Assembly: GCA_013399875.1 (NCBI GenBank)
Contig: VXAZ01001670.1
Location: 3,140,108 to 3,204,107 of the forward strand
From: Gymnorhina tibicen
Taxonomy: Eukaryota > Chordata > Aves > Passeriformes > Artamidae
Direction of reading: 5' to 3'
DNA: 64,000 nucleotides
Shown: piece by piece, positions 1 through 12,520 of the stretch
Layout: each line of letters starts with the position of its first letter
Position numbering within the stretch: the first letter of the stretch is position 1
Made by a program: the position numbers and the translations under genes
Notes under the pieces: generated by a model
Seen by the model: the letters and a program-made list of their open reading frames with translations, nothing else
Databases searched by the model: none
What the model was told of the DNA's origin: nothing

Positions 1-2171
1 TAGGTTACTTCTAGACCACGGAAGGGACCAACCCCTATGTTTATGAATATGCAACATGCATGGCATGAGCATTTATATAACTCACAGGAAGGTGACCAGA
101 TACAAGCAATGCTTTGCTTGCGTTCCCTTCCTGCAAGTTTGAAGAGAAAGCTGCAGCTGAAAGCTCCAATAACAACGTTGCAGCCATAGTTTCAGCTCAG
201 CCTTTGCTCAGACAATTGGGAGCCTACCAGCTACATGCTGAAAGAGAAAGTAGGGAGCAAAGTGTGCTTCTCACACCAGGCAGGCCCTAAACTGAACACC
301 TCTTGCTGCTGCTCCCAGGACAGTAACACTCAGGGTAGACAGAAGAGCACCTAATGCTTTTTCACAGCCTCTGATAAAGTGACCTCTGGAAGGCATCTTT
401 GTTGTAAGATCCTGTAGAAACAGTTTGTTGTCCAGCTCAGTTCCTCTTTTCTGCTCCACAGAAGGACCTGCCAGCCTCATGCATGTGGAGATTGAGGTTC
501 TTAATATGTCTGCTGAGGACTGGACTGCTCAACAGTGCCTAGGCAAAACCTGGCTGACAGAACACCCACAGAGAACAGCAATGAAAAGCAGAGCAGGTTT
601 GTGCTTCCAGAAAAGAATCAGAAGAACTTATTGAGATCTATTAGGGTAAAAGAAAAACACTACAGAGAGAAATAGATCCATTAAGAAATAAAGGGGAGAG
701 TAAATTAACTGAGTGTCTAAAGTGCCTGTGTTATTGAACTGTTGGAAAAATCTCTATTCAAAGTCAGGAAAGGAGGAAAACTTTGTAATAAAGGGTCATT
801 AAAGGAAAACATGAACACAACCATCAGCTGGCCCCTCTGCCAGGCATCATAAGGCTGGAGAGGAATTAACTACTGAAATTGCTGGGATGACGAATTATTT
901 TTTTAAAATCAGTTGTGAGAAACTGCAGTGGTATCAGAAGAGAGAAAAGAAAGTTCATCATTAAGTGAAGGAATGAATATGAGTGTTCCCAGCACAGGGA
1001 TTTGGGGTAGTATTTCTGGAAGAGCTAAAGTGAGCGAGGAACTGCAATGCCTAAGCTAACTCAGAGAAGTAGTAGCCTTAAACTATTGTTAAGAAAATGG
1101 GGGGATGAACGCAGGGAAGAGTTGTCACAGCCTGGTATCAAGCCTGCAGAGCCATTCCTGATTCTCTTGGACATGATGGGAAAGCCTTTGCCAAGGCATT
1201 CCACAGAAATGGGCTTCAGCATATTTTGTTGCCCGCCTGTCTTTCCTCTCACAGGGAACTCGTGTGCCCAATGCTTGAACGTGTCAGATCCTTGCTGATA
1301 GTGCTTCCAAACCATGGAGAGAACAAGGAGAGTCACTGTCAAGAGCCCTGTTTCCCTCCCGGTACTGTGGAGGAGCACATCAAATTCACAGTCCCTTATC
1401 CTGGGTAAACATCTTTCAAGAACACGGCAGAAGGCAAGAACAGGCAAGTTTGGGTCTATTTGTTTTTCTGTCCCATTTAGAAAATTGGTCAGTGGCTAAA
1501 GCAACTCAGGGACTAACACAGAGGGATAAAGCAGTACCTGGGTAAAGAAAATATTCATAAGTCCATACCTCCACCTCTGCACTAAAAAGGCCTTTTAAAA
1601 CTGCACCTAACAGCGCCAGCTGTAGTGGGGTAAATCCCACAGGATAAGCCGGCCATCTGCATGATCTAGCAACAAACAGGAAAGTCCCCACTTCCAGTAA
1701 GCTGGAGTGTCATTCCCGGCCCTCCATTTTCCTTCTTTTCTCCTGCTACATTTTCTTTCTCTGTCCAAAAGCATGCAGTGTAAGACTTTTCAGACAGGAA
1801 TCCCTTTGGAAAGGCTTGCCTGGGCCCCTGCTCTTGCCCATCACCCAGCCCCTCTGTTTGCAGCTCTGGTAATTAACTTGTAAAGGAAGTTCTAGCACAT
1901 GGGCTGAAAACAGGCCATAGATAAAGGGTAATGAAAACAATCCATTAGAGAAAGGGCCAAATTAAACAACTCTTAATTGAAAAATGGAAATGAATATGAA
2001 TTTAGATCAACTAAACAAGCATGTTATTGAAGAGGCAGAAAAGTGGATGAACTCCTAACATACCAATTAAAGACATGGAGGCAGAGATGCACCATACGCC
2101 ATGAGAAAAACTCATAATAATATTCTCACTAAGCCACTAAGTTTGATTAGTTTTATTACTCTCACTTGTAT

Positions 2172-2262
2172 ACTTCCTACATTTCTAGAAGCATAGGGGA
2201 AGTTAATGACACTTATCTGGTATCACACAGTCATGGCTTGCCCCAGTGCTCAGGAATTATTG
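2172..2262 (-). repeat. Possible MIR-like SINE fragment
   Basis: The segment reads like the antisense of a MIR core: a GGGGAAGTTAATGACAC stretch followed by a TCACACAG block, which resembles the MIR pattern of a GAGGTTAAGTGACTTGCC block and then GGTCACACAG. The match is imperfect and short, so it may be chance. It lies in VSX2 intron 3. Confidence 0.3.
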
Positions 2263-4329
2263 GCAAAGGTAGCCAGCACTAGCGGCCCAACTCTATTTCA
2301 TTATTAACTGCTTGCAGGGCTCTTAAAATAAATATATTTTGAAATGGTTGGCTCACACAATAGCAACACTTCCGGCTTGTCCTTCACCTTGGTAATCTAC
2401 CTCCAACAACACCAACCACTCTGGTAATTTCCTTCCAGCTACACGGTCCCCGAGAATGTGCCGTACAGAGATACCAGCTGGAACCCACTGGCAGTGTGCC
2501 TCATGCTGGCCTTTCTCTGTTCTACGTGTGAGAGTCACCCAAAATTTTAACAAGAGTAGACAGGTCCTCACTCCTTAGAGTAATAGCGATAAGCTTAGAA
2601 AATCCAACACCACCACTACTTTCTGCAGCACTAAGAAATCCTTTGGCGGCCATTCCAGGCACAGATTCAGGAAAGGTCACCAGCTGCATGGAGCAATCAC
2701 AGCATTCCATACTTACACCATGGAATTCAGACTACAACTCAGCACTCTGCAGCAAGCAGGAAAAGCTGGCAGGAGAGGGAGAAGCCAGGGCTGCTAAAGC
2801 TGCATAAAACTAAATTTTCCTTCATGTTTTCTATCATGTTTCTTGAGGGGACTCTGTGGGTTAACTCCTGAGCTCACACTCAGTGCAGTACAGGTTCCTC
2901 AGGCCTTTTCAAATGATGTTCACCTCTAAATAGAGAACCTTTTTGCAAAACTGAAGCAAGGTAAGCCTCCTGTCCTTGCAAAATACTCTTGGTACTTGCT
3001 TCCCTCTAAATGACTACTCCTCCCGATTCCTCCATCCGTGTTCAACTCCTAAAGGGCTTCAGAGTGATACCAAAACGTGTTAATCTGATTGCTAAACCAA
3101 TGCTTTTTCAGTTAGAGATTTAGTTGACCTTGTTTTGTTTTTAGCCAAAATTGGCCTCTTAGCTGCCTGTGAACGCTTGCTGGATGCACAATCCCCACTC
3201 TGCACACACGGCACCAGCCTCTTCTTGGGATTCCTTTTGCTTATGAGAGCAATTTTATTTGTCCCGAAATTTGCCATCCAATAATTACTGTACAATCTTT
3301 TAACAACAAGAACTGACAATTTTTAGCAGTTTTATTACCTTTTTTAATTGATTAGCTCCCTTAAAAGGTAACTCTAATGTCCTACAATAGCAGCCAGGAT
3401 CTTATTTTTTTGAAATACTGATTAATCAATTTGTTTGATCAGTAGGAGACATACTTTAAGGACAAACATACACAATCATTTCAATAATCCCAAATCAAAC
3501 TGTTACTGAACTTTAATATTGTAACTACTCTGTTTAAAGTTTGGAACTGTTACATATTAACAAATTCAATAGGGATAACTTATCTAAAATCTACACATTA
3601 CACTTCAGAGTATTTGTTATGAGAAACACCGATTTAAGTCAGATGTTGCAGTATTTGTCAGCCTCAGGACATTTTTAATACTTCATAATGTTTATTAAGG
3701 ATATATTTCCCCACAGGAATCTACTTACCTCTCTTGGATTTTACAGAACAGTCTGGGTTTATTCCAATACTGGCGCTTCAACTCCTACGATTATTCTTTC
3801 AAATACATTGATTAATGTGGTCTTTTTCAAGTATCTTGCAAAATGGCCACAGTGACATCAGATCTCACTTGTGAATACTATCTCACTATGAAAAAAATTA
3901 TTTTCCCATGCTGCCCAATGGGAGGATGCTCATTTTCCTTCCAGGAGCAGCCAGCTCAGTGTGGGAGTAAGACACAGACAGTGTGTATCTGCCTTGGAAA
4001 AAAAATACACTTTCATCTTCTCTTTAAATGGAGGATTTGAATAATTTTTTCCTGGATTCAATGTTCTCTTAAACCAGTAACTTTCTTGGCCTCTGATGGC
4101 TATTTGTACTGTTCTGCTGAAGGTTTTACCTGCAAACAGTTCCTATATATCATTCTTTCAATTGCCCTCTTTGAATTTCACTTTCACATCAAATTTCATA
4201 GGTGATTTACTTTCTCTTTGACTAATACCTCCTGAGAAATAATTCCATGAATGAAAATAAGGGGTAGATATCACTCTTAGGTGAGGATCCAGTGGGAAAC
4301 CACATGAAATGCTGTAGAAGTCCACAACA

Positions 4330-4420
4330 TCTGATGCTCACAACAATATTAGAAAACACTTTCATTAATGACCTACAAGAGGGAGAGAGGAATGTTGAAA
4401 GATGAGAGGAACTGCAAGCT
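4330..4420 (+). repeat. Possible ancient CR1-like LINE remnant
   Basis: The phrase CATTAATGACCTACAAGAGGG resembles the CR1 ORF2 stretch that encodes the FINDL-like motif (ATTAATGACCT followed by a GATG-rich segment). Flanking sequence is too decayed to extend the match with confidence. It lies in VSX2 intron 3. Confidence 0.3.
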
Positions 4421-7400
4421 TCAATGAAAATGCAAAACTATAGAGCTCCCTCAGGCAGTTGGAAACTCATGCAAGGAAAAAAATGCAATGATGTGAAATT
4501 ATAAATATTATGAAGACTGGAATAAAGATTCATTGTAAGCTGTCTCTTCCAAGGGGCATTAAATGATGCTAAAAGATTGAAAGCGAGATTTACTGCACTT
4601 AGGCAGTTCTGCTGCAGAAATTCTTGCCATGGGATATTAAGATATTCAAAATCCCAGGAGACTGACAAAGTACTCAGTATCACTGGATAGCTGCCCTGTG
4701 CAGCATCCACCTCTTGCCAGTGTCAGAGCTGGTAGGGCTGTTATTATGCTTGTTAGCCAAAGTTAACAAAATTACATATGAAACCCAGAACACTGAAGGG
4801 AAAATCCTGAGCATAAAAAAAAAATCTGTGTAAAAGAAGTTTGAAGTGACTGAATTAGATAAATAGAAATAAATAAAAAAGGAAGCAAGCAGACCAGTGC
4901 TAATCCAAGGCCATTTCTGCAAGGTCCCACAAGTCCAGCTGAACTGGTGTGAACATACCCAGCATGCAGCTGTAGGCATGTGGTCCCTTATCTCCAGGAA
5001 GGCTGACAGGCAGGATGGACTTCATGTAAGAACAACTACATGATTAAGAGAGGAGCGTGTGATTTATGAAGGATGATTTAAGGAAAGATCTTTGCAACTT
5101 GCTTAAGCAATGATGAAAACCAAAAGTGACAGCCAGGAGAAGAAATATCTCAGATTTATTTAAAGAGTGTGAACTTTATAACCATGGGGAAAGAATTAGG
5201 GTCATAGCAAAAAGGTCTAAAGTTGAAAAGGACTATGAGGTAAAATATCAAGAAGTATGATCAGAGTTAGGAATCACCTTGCCGTGGCTTGTCGCACACA
5301 AAAAATATGGACAAGGAAATTTCATAGAATGTGTGGCAAGGGACAATCGATTGCTGACCTATTGGAAAGAGCAGTGGTGCTCAGGACTCCTATGTGAGCC
5401 TGGTGCTTACCCTGGCAGGGTGCTCAACAGACGCCACAGAAATTCTGTTGTTTCTCATTAGTTCCCGTTTCATGATCAGCAAAACTGTTATTCACAAGCA
5501 CTTTCTTCTGGAATACACATGCCATTAGTCACACCTGATGTTCAGAACAGCCATACCTTGGGGTGCTTCTGCTGTCCAAGTCTAACCTGATCTCAAGAGC
5601 AGAGGGGTCACAGTAAGGAGCCCTCCCAGGTTTAAAAGCTGCAATACAGGAAGAGTAGGCAGTTGTTCATTAGCCAGCTGCAGAATGACAGGGCAGACAA
5701 GTCAGTGACAGCTAAGATACTTTACCCACTATTTCATGTCCGAATCAGTTAAAACACTCAGCACTAGAAGGGTGCTCAGGGTGCTGAAGCAGTACATGCA
5801 GTGTCAGCTCTACACTGCCTGCCACAGCATCTCACTCCACCTCACACAGAGTGAATGCTCTCAGCTCTGGCCAGAGAAGTGGGGCCTCTGGAGTTCAACA
5901 TACACAGTGCCACTAGATGAACCTCCTCCTTGAAAAGGTCTTTTATGGGAAATCAAAGGATCTTCTTTCCAACTCAGCATCAAATGGTGGCTGTAGGCAA
6001 CAATAAACTCCCAACAGTCCCTCCTCTCTTGACTTGATGTCCTACAGGGTGACAAGTGGAGAAGTGACCCTCCATCCATCTCTCTAGAGGCAGAGCACCA
6101 GGGCTTGTTTCCCAAAGCAAAATCCTAATGTATCAGGTAGGATTTCAGATGATGGGCCATTATTTCTGAAGACTGGTGGAAATCCTGTTAGCACACAGGC
6201 TACCTACAAGCTGTTAGATCAGCAGGAGTCCTGCCAGGTCAGTGGGATAAGAAACATGAGTTGCTTTTATAAAAATGTCATTTTTGATTGAGCACAAGAA
6301 TAAAGGTGGTAAGGGGGGGCTCAGGAAGAGGGAAAAAAGCCTACACTTGTGTTTTGGAGGATCTTCCTGTCCCTGCACAGGGTCATATGTCAGCAGCTTC
6401 CAGCATCAGTGTTATCCTGCTAAGTGCCTCTGAGCTACAAACCCACAAAGGAGCAGCCTCCTGGGCCATCTCTTCAGCAAAGAAAGAGCACAGGCTCAAG
6501 ACGCAGCTCGACAGGTGCTGGGCATACATGAGGGATGAACAGAACAAGGAACCAGGGCAAGGAGGACCCTCCCAACACTGCATGGCACAGAGGACAACGT
6601 CTCTTGTAGAAACTGCTATGCACCTGTCACAGCAGCCAGCCACTGCCACTGTGTGGAGAGCCGGGACAGTTTAACCTCCAGCCAGACCAGAAACACCACT
6701 TGCACCACCTGCTTAAGGCTTGGCCATTACAATCCTGTGCCTTGTGTAGAAGCCTGATGGGAGCAAGTCATGAGGCAATAGAAGCTGCTGGAGCCCACCC
6801 TTGTGAACATCATGTTAACTCTGTCCAGTGTGCCTCCCACACTGTAAACAGCAGCTGTTAAGTCTTCTTCAGCTTTCTGGCTGTAATGCATGCCAAAGGC
6901 TGGTCCTGGCACAGCCCAGCAGCTCAGGCTACTCCTTCCTTCTGGAGGATTCACCACAGAGCAGTGATATTCCACACCACCTTGTTCTACCTCCTCACAA
7001 TGGCACAACAGGACTGACATGCAGTTAAAACCTTAATATTAAAAGCTGTTAACTTAATAAAATTTAGCAGATTAACAAAAAAATAACAAAAAATTATCCC
7101 CAGACTGAAACTTCACTTGAGGAGGCAAATACAGTCCAAGTGCAGACATGGTGCAAACATCTCACTGAGACTCACCCATCATTCCCACACTGCATCCTAC
7201 CCACAGCTGTACTAGCTGCCCATGCCATCCCTGTGCATCTTTCTGTGGCCAAAGGAGCAGAGATGAGCTCCTTCCCTTCAGCAATGCCCACCCAGACATG
7301 GTCTCTGAGAGGCTCTCTTTTTGCCTTTACCAAGACCTTGAAACGCTGTCATCTTTTTTTGCATGCCTGTTGTCCTTCTCTGATTCAGGATTCCCTCTGT

Positions 7401-7574
7401 TACACACACCCCAAATCACTGGTACAACACATCATGCACAGCACATGTCGACATACAAACACCAAATACAAATCTGCCAAGAACAGCTGATCTGTCTGCC
7501 TACCCATCAAAAGCAGGAGAGTGGACAGCCTGGGGAAGTTTATTCAGAAAAATGTCAGCCTTCCCATGCCACTA

Positions 7575-7790
<216 letters not shown>

Positions 7791-8627
7791 TCAAAAAACA
7801 AGAAGCAGCAAAGATGATGAAGAGTTAGAGAAATGGACACTGAAACCAGTGAAACCTGGGTAACCATCTAACACATAGCTTTTCCCCACCTCCTGCGTTT
7901 CTGTGCACAAAAGGTCAAGTGCCAGGGTGAAAGGAGAACCAGAAAATGCCAGAAGACAGCATTTTTAACAGTTACAAATCACCTTCCCTTTCAGGGACTT
8001 GCCTCTGGAGACAGTCCCTCCCCAGCAGCAGGCACCCGTAGTGATGGCAGCTGATCTTACATCTCAGGCTCTGCTGCCTCTCGTGAGGATCATCACACTG
8101 AGATGAAGCAGCATCTCCTCAGCACCCCATCTGGAGAGGTGCTGAGCCCTTTCCCAGCTGCTGGTCCTTAGCCTCTTCAATCTCCATGAGCAAATAATCC
8201 TTCACCTTGAATCTCTTGAATCTTGGATGAATTCTCCAAATGTTTTCTCCACCTTAACCCACCACTTTTCACCAGTCCTTCCCCAAAAGAGTCAGGACCA
8301 GCTCCCTTCCTCTGCCTTTGCCCTGGTTGCTTCCACTCTGACATCCCATTAGTTGCTCCCTGCCAGTTTGCATTACCCCATTATCCTTTAGAAATCCTCC
8401 TGGACCGCCCTGGCAGGCAGCAGCCCAGCCCGCCTCCACGCAGCCAGTTCTCAGTTTGGGACAACCAAATTGAAAAATCAGCAGCTGGAAAGCCGAGACA
8501 GATGAAAGTCCTTCTCCAGCAGATGGATGAGAAGTCTCGGACCACTTCCACTCCCTGAGGGTTAAAACTCCCACCCTTCAACTCCTCCAGTACAGAAAAC
8601 ACAATTTTTGATAAAAGCTAACAATAC

Positions 8628-8765
8628 TGCAATGGCAAAAAAACCCCAAACAACAAACAAACAAAAACCCCGACCAAACAAAAAACAAACCAAAACAAAA
8701 AAACCACAAAAAAGCCAAAGCAAACAAAAAAACTCAACCAAAAAAACAAACCAAAATAAAAGAAC
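8628..8765. repeat. A/C-rich low-complexity tract
   Basis: About 135 bp consist almost only of A and C on the plus strand (runs of AAAAC, CAAACAAACAAA and AACCCC), with only a few G or T. On the sense (minus) strand of VSX2 it would be a T/G-rich intronic tract. Such A/C-rich simple sequence is common in bird genomes. Open frames that cross it (Lys/Asn/Gln-rich or Phe/Leu/Cys-rich) are artefacts of composition. Confidence 0.85.
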
Positions 8766-9769
8766 CCTCAACCCAACAACAAATTGCAGCCTTTGTGCAA
8801 AGTAAATGTATAAATATCATCAATCTAAGAAACATGCATCTCCCAGAAGCAAAGAGGAAATAGAGTCTTTTTCTAAAATACAGCCAAATTTCAGAAAAGG
8901 CTTTCAGTTCCAGAGATCATAAACAGAAAATCTCAGAAATATCCTCCGCTATACAGAATGAAAAGGATTCCACCAGATCGATAATATTACTAACAAAAGC
9001 AGCATGCAAATGCAAGGGACCTGCCTGCAACCAGACCCTCCTTTAAATTCGCTCAAATCCATTCTCTTTTCAAACAGTTTTTCTTCAACTGACAAATCTG
9101 TGAACTCCAGGGACAGCAGAGGCACACTGAATCATGTATTTTCTCTCTCTGGGATCACAGGAAAAATTATTCCAATTTTGATCCAGTTTAGATTTCAAGC
9201 ATTTCCCTCCATCTTCCTCCGACAAGAGCGCGGGAGCCTGTCCAGGCTCACCGGCGGGATGGTTTTGCTGACATTCAGCTGAAGTTTTCCTTTTTTAGCT
9301 CATCCCTGGGTAGTACCTGTCCCTTTTGCAATTCACAATCCACTGCCCCTTTTGGTGTTCCTATCCTGCGGCTATTTGCAGGCTATTGGCCAGTCATCTT
9401 CCAGCCCTTCCTTGGTACAACTAGAGGTCTTAACTGTTTGGTACAGAATATACAACCTGCCAAATGTTGAAGGTCTGTTTCTATGTAGAACCAAAAGCAA
9501 AACAAATCTGAATTTCGTTTCCTGTCTCCCATCCAGATCGGGACCTGTATGCCAGTCCCAGCTGTGTTATCACCCAGTCCTGTCTGGGGTGTAAAGAAAA
9601 TGAACTCGTACTTACTCCAGAGCACCCAAACTGGGAATATTTGCCTGGGGAGGGGGCCCGGGTTTGGAAATGCGCCCTCCAGACTGAGTCTCCTGTTGCA
9701 CACATAGCAGGATGTCTCCTGGGATAGTCGGTCTCCTTCCACCCCTCATCCTGCTAAGCTTTCACTACA

Positions 9770-10345
9770 GCGTCTTTTAATCCACCTTTCCTGCATCGTG
9801 GCAGGATTGATTTAATTATTCCTAAATCATCCTCAGTGGATGATGTTTGGCCTTCCTTTGTCCTGGTGCTCTGGCCACAGCAATGCCAGAACCCAGAAAG
9901 GGATTTTTCGTTTTTGTTTATAAAGCGCAAACGAACCAACTCCATTTTAAGTGTGGGAAAAGTCAGGCAAAGTCTATTACCCTGACTGTGCTGAGAGGAA
10001 ACCAAACCCCAGAGTGGATCTTCGTTTCCTTAAACAGTTTCCCAGCCTTCTTCAGCTTCTTTGCAGGCTGTGTCTGATTCCCACCTATTTAATCTATTGG
10101 CAAAATATTTATTTGTACATAATAAAATATTTAAATTATTGATAGGAATTCTGTCTTGCTGACAGCCAATATTAAGACCGCTGTGTGTGGAGCTGGAAAC
10201 GCTTTTATTATTTCTGACAGGTTGACGATTTTTCCCTTCCAAACACTGGTGATCCGCATTCCACCTAAATGTTTATGGGCTGCCCATAATTGCGACTCAG
10301 GATACCTGGATCCGCAGCCAGAAAAAATTAAATAAAATTACACCT
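9770..10345. promoter_or_regulatory. Candidate intronic regulatory element in VSX2 intron 2
   Basis: The block is AT-rich next to a CpG island and is packed with homeodomain-type cores: TAATCC at 9,778-9,783 (OTX/CRX-like), TTTAATTATT near 9,810, TTAAATTATTGATAG near 10,131-10,145, and CATAATTGC near 10,285. It also has a GCCAATATTAAG segment near 10,166. Base composition differs from both neighbours, and no repeat family is recognised. I infer an enhancer-like element; conservation was not tested. Confidence 0.4.
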
Positions 10346-10589
10346 GCAGTCGAATCCCCCGCTCTCTGTAGGCACGTCCCCATATCCGATTTATTTTGGA
10401 CAGGGAGAAAGGAAAAAGAGAAAGACCCAGTGGAGAAGCTGCAGGGGCGCCGCGGCTCTCCGGTGCCGGGAAGAGTATTTTGCTCCAGGCCGGAGCGGGT
10501 CGCCGGTGGAGTGGGTCACCCCTCGCCGGTGGCCGGTTCCCTGGGGACTGGGGCGACGGGAGCGGGCGGGGTGGCCGCCGCTGTCTTAC

Positions 10590-10674
10590 CTGTGCCGCCT
10601 CTTCTTTCGTTTCTTGCTCTGGTTTAGGGAGGATTTGGACATTTTTCGGTCGCTGGAGGAGACATCCTCGGAAT
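10590..10674 (-). CDS. VSX2: VSX2 exon 2 (acidic/Ser linker and basic NLS before homeodomain)
   Basis: On the minus strand a CCGCAG acceptor is followed by 85 bp. They complete the Asp codon split with exon 1 and encode [20 protein letters not shown] followed by KRKKRRH and two bases of Arg. The donor GTAAGA begins at 10,589. The segment carries the conserved Ser/Asp linker and a strongly basic nuclear localisation signal (KKRKKRRHR) that abuts the homeodomain. Relative to human VSX2 I see two substitutions (Ala to Ser, Thr to Ser). Entry is phase 1 and exit phase 2, matching exons 1 and 3. The competing long open frames in this GC-rich interval are composition artefacts. Confidence 0.97.
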
Positions 10675-11873
10675 CTGCGGAAAGACAGGCAGCGGCTGTG
10701 GGCTGGGGCTCCCTCCCCGGCAGAGACTCCCCGGGTAGGGCCAGGCCCGCCGGCTCCGCTCCCTCCGCCGGCTCTGGCCGAAGATTTCGTTGCGATCGCG
10801 CCGCGGACGGGGCCCGACGCCGGCCGCTCCCTCCAGCGCGGCCCCAGCGCCGCTCCCGATCAGGTGCCGCTGCAGGCAGCTCGGGGCGATCCGCCCCAGC
10901 CAGGGAAGGCTCCGGGCCGGGACCGGGCTCTAGGTCTCGCCTCTCTCCACCAGAGTCGTTTGCTGAGGCTGCTGTTGTCTCACTGCTAAAACGCAGAGCC
11001 CGGCGAGCTCAACCAAACCATAGGAAAACAGCAAAGCTGCAACCCCTTCTCCGCGGCCGGGCAACCGCGACCGCCTGCCCCAGCCCAGGGATCCCGGACT
11101 GCGCCGCAGAAGCACCGGAGCGGGGAGGGAGAAATTAAGGTTTATGCAGCTATCAGCAAAAACAAGCCCCGGGAGGAGCTGGTGCCTATCCGCGGCCCCG
11201 GGTTCCCCAGGGATGCCACGGCCGGGGGGTGTTAAGAGCAGGGCGCCGCCGCCTTTGCCCCGAAGGAGCAACCGGGGGACGGATCAGGGACCCATATTTC
11301 GATGCGCACTCCGGCCGCGCTCCGGTCCCACTCCTGCCCGCGGAGCCGCGCCACCTGCCCGGCCCCGGCCCCGTGCTGCTCGGCGGGCCGTGCTGCCGGC
11401 GGGAGCGGTGGGCACGGCCCGGGACGCGCTCCGCTGCCGGAGGGAGGCCGGGGATTGCTCCCGGAGCCAGGGTCCGTGGCTGCTGCCTGCCGCTCTGGAG
11501 GGACTCGAAGCGGCCTCGGAACGGGGCCTGCAGGCAGAGTTGTGTGAGGCTGCTGCCGTCTAGGAAAAGGATGCCGAAAGACCCCTAATTCTCCGGCAAT
11601 GACACGGGGTCGCGGGGGGCCATTCCGACGGGGCTCCGCGCATCCCTGGGCCGAGCGCCCCGGGCCACGCCGTCAGACCGCGGCCACAGCCCCGGACGGG
11701 GGAAAATACGGTCCCACCCGCCCTTCTCCTCATCCTCGGGATCGAAACGAAATCTCCCTTCCGCCGCCGAGCAGGTGGTCTCCCGCCGGGACACCGGGTG
11801 CGGGCGGCTGCTGGGTGCGGGCGGCGGCGCTGGTGGGGCGCGGCGGGTCCCCGGGGGCCGGGGACGTGCCTAC
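10675..11873 (-). other. VSX2: VSX2 intron 1
   Basis: This 1,199-bp intron has a GTAGGC donor at 11,873 and a CCGCAG acceptor ending at 10,675. It is very GC- and CpG-rich and lies wholly within the promoter CpG island. Several open frames of 100-210 codons cross it on both strands, but they are Pro/Arg/Gly/Ala-rich, overlap each other and resemble no protein I know. No separate regulatory motif cluster was singled out. Confidence 0.93.
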
Positions 11874-12196
11874 CTGAGCTGGCCGTCTGGCTGCTGTCCA
11901 GCTGCCCGGGGGCCCGGGCCAGGGGCTGCAGGTGGACGCTCTGGGGGTCGGAGAGCACCTCTAGGAAAGTGGGCTGGGTGTAAAAGCCGGGGATGCCGCC
12001 GGCGCCCAGCAGCCCCATGCCCACGCCGCCCACCCCGGCGGGACTGAGCACGGAGCGGGCCGCCAGCAGGTGCCCGGCGGGCAGAGAGTCCAGGGCGGCC
12101 CGAGGGTGCGACGGCGGCTCNGGCGGCGGCCGCGCCGTCGGGCTTGGGCTTGCCGGGCAGGCTGGGGGCCAGCGCCGCGCCCGCTTTGCCCGTCAT
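11874..12196 (-). CDS. VSX2: VSX2 exon 1 (N-terminus; interrupted by an assembly gap)
   Basis: The start ATG is at 12,196-12,194 on the minus strand and opens [18 protein letters not shown], matching the VSX2 N-terminus. After 25 codons the frame meets a single N at 12,121. Beyond it, from 12,120, the frame continues as [20 protein letters not shown], later [14 protein letters not shown] and [16 protein letters not shown], and ends with [10 protein letters not shown] plus one base before the donor GTAGGC. Both sides match VSX2, but the segment that should carry the conserved octapeptide-like motif FGIQEILG is absent. The N therefore stands for a gap, not one base, and the apparent frameshift is not biological. 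The ATG is chosen by homology to the family and by its position just inside a TATA-like/CCAAT promoter context. Confidence 0.95.
12121..12121. other. Assembly gap placeholder inside VSX2 exon 1
   Basis: A single N is flanked by clean VSX2 coding sequence on both sides. The coding segment corresponding to roughly 15-20 residues around the octapeptide-like motif is missing. The flank is extremely GC-rich (GCGGCGGCC repeats), the kind of sequence that short-read assemblies lose. Confidence 0.85.
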
Positions 12197-12345
12197 GCTG
12201 CGGCCAGCGGTCCCTGGTGCCCGCTCCGGGAATGCCTGGGAGCCCCCGGCTCAGGCCCCTTTTATCCGCCCAGCCGGGAGCCCGAGCGGGGTCAGAGCCG
12301 CGCAGCCAATCACAGGGGCCAGCCGCGATTAGGGATGCCAAAAAG
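12197..12345 (-). promoter_or_regulatory. VSX2: Probable VSX2 core promoter and 5-prime UTR
   Basis: Reading on the minus strand toward the ATG at 12,196, I see a bicoid/OTX-type CTAATCG (plus-strand GATTAG, 12,327-12,332). Next is an inverted CCAAT box (plus-strand CCAAT at 12,306-12,310) and then a TATA-like GGATAAAAGG (12,267-12,258), about 64 bp before the ATG. A TATA-like box there would put initiation near 12,230 and give a short 5-prime UTR. All of it lies inside the CpG island. The box assignments are by eye, and the transcription start is not known. Confidence 0.55.
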
Positions 12346-12520
12346 CCGGCACCGGCGGCGGCGGGGCCGCTGCTCGGCGGGCTGGGGCCGGTGCCCGCCA
12401 GGGGACTGGGGCTGCCGCCCGCCCCTGCGCAAAGAAGGGCCGCCCCGGCCCGGCCCCGTAGGCCCTGGCCCCGCTTCTCCTCCAGCCGTGCTGGGGAGGT
12501 GGGGTTAGGAAGGGAGGGAG

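Larger units (their letters stand above)
10400..12520. promoter_or_regulatory. CpG island spanning VSX2 exon 1 to exon 2
   Basis: GC content and CpG density rise sharply from about 10,400 and fall back by about 12,520, in contrast to the AT-rich surroundings. The island covers exon 1, intron 1, exon 2 and the proximal promoter. Such broad islands are usual for developmental homeobox genes and Polycomb-regulated loci. The many long overlapping open frames here reflect low stop-codon frequency in GC-rich DNA. Confidence 0.9.

Noticed and set aside
8608..8805. Lys/Asn/Gln-rich and Phe/Leu/Cys-rich open frames.
   Set aside because: They are the two strands of an A/C-only simple tract.
10396..11138. 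Two overlapping plus-strand open frames of 197 and 210 codons.
   Set aside because: They lie in the VSX2 CpG island, run antisense through exon 2 and intron 1, are Pro/Arg/Gly/Ala-rich and overlap each other. Low stop density in GC-rich DNA explains them.
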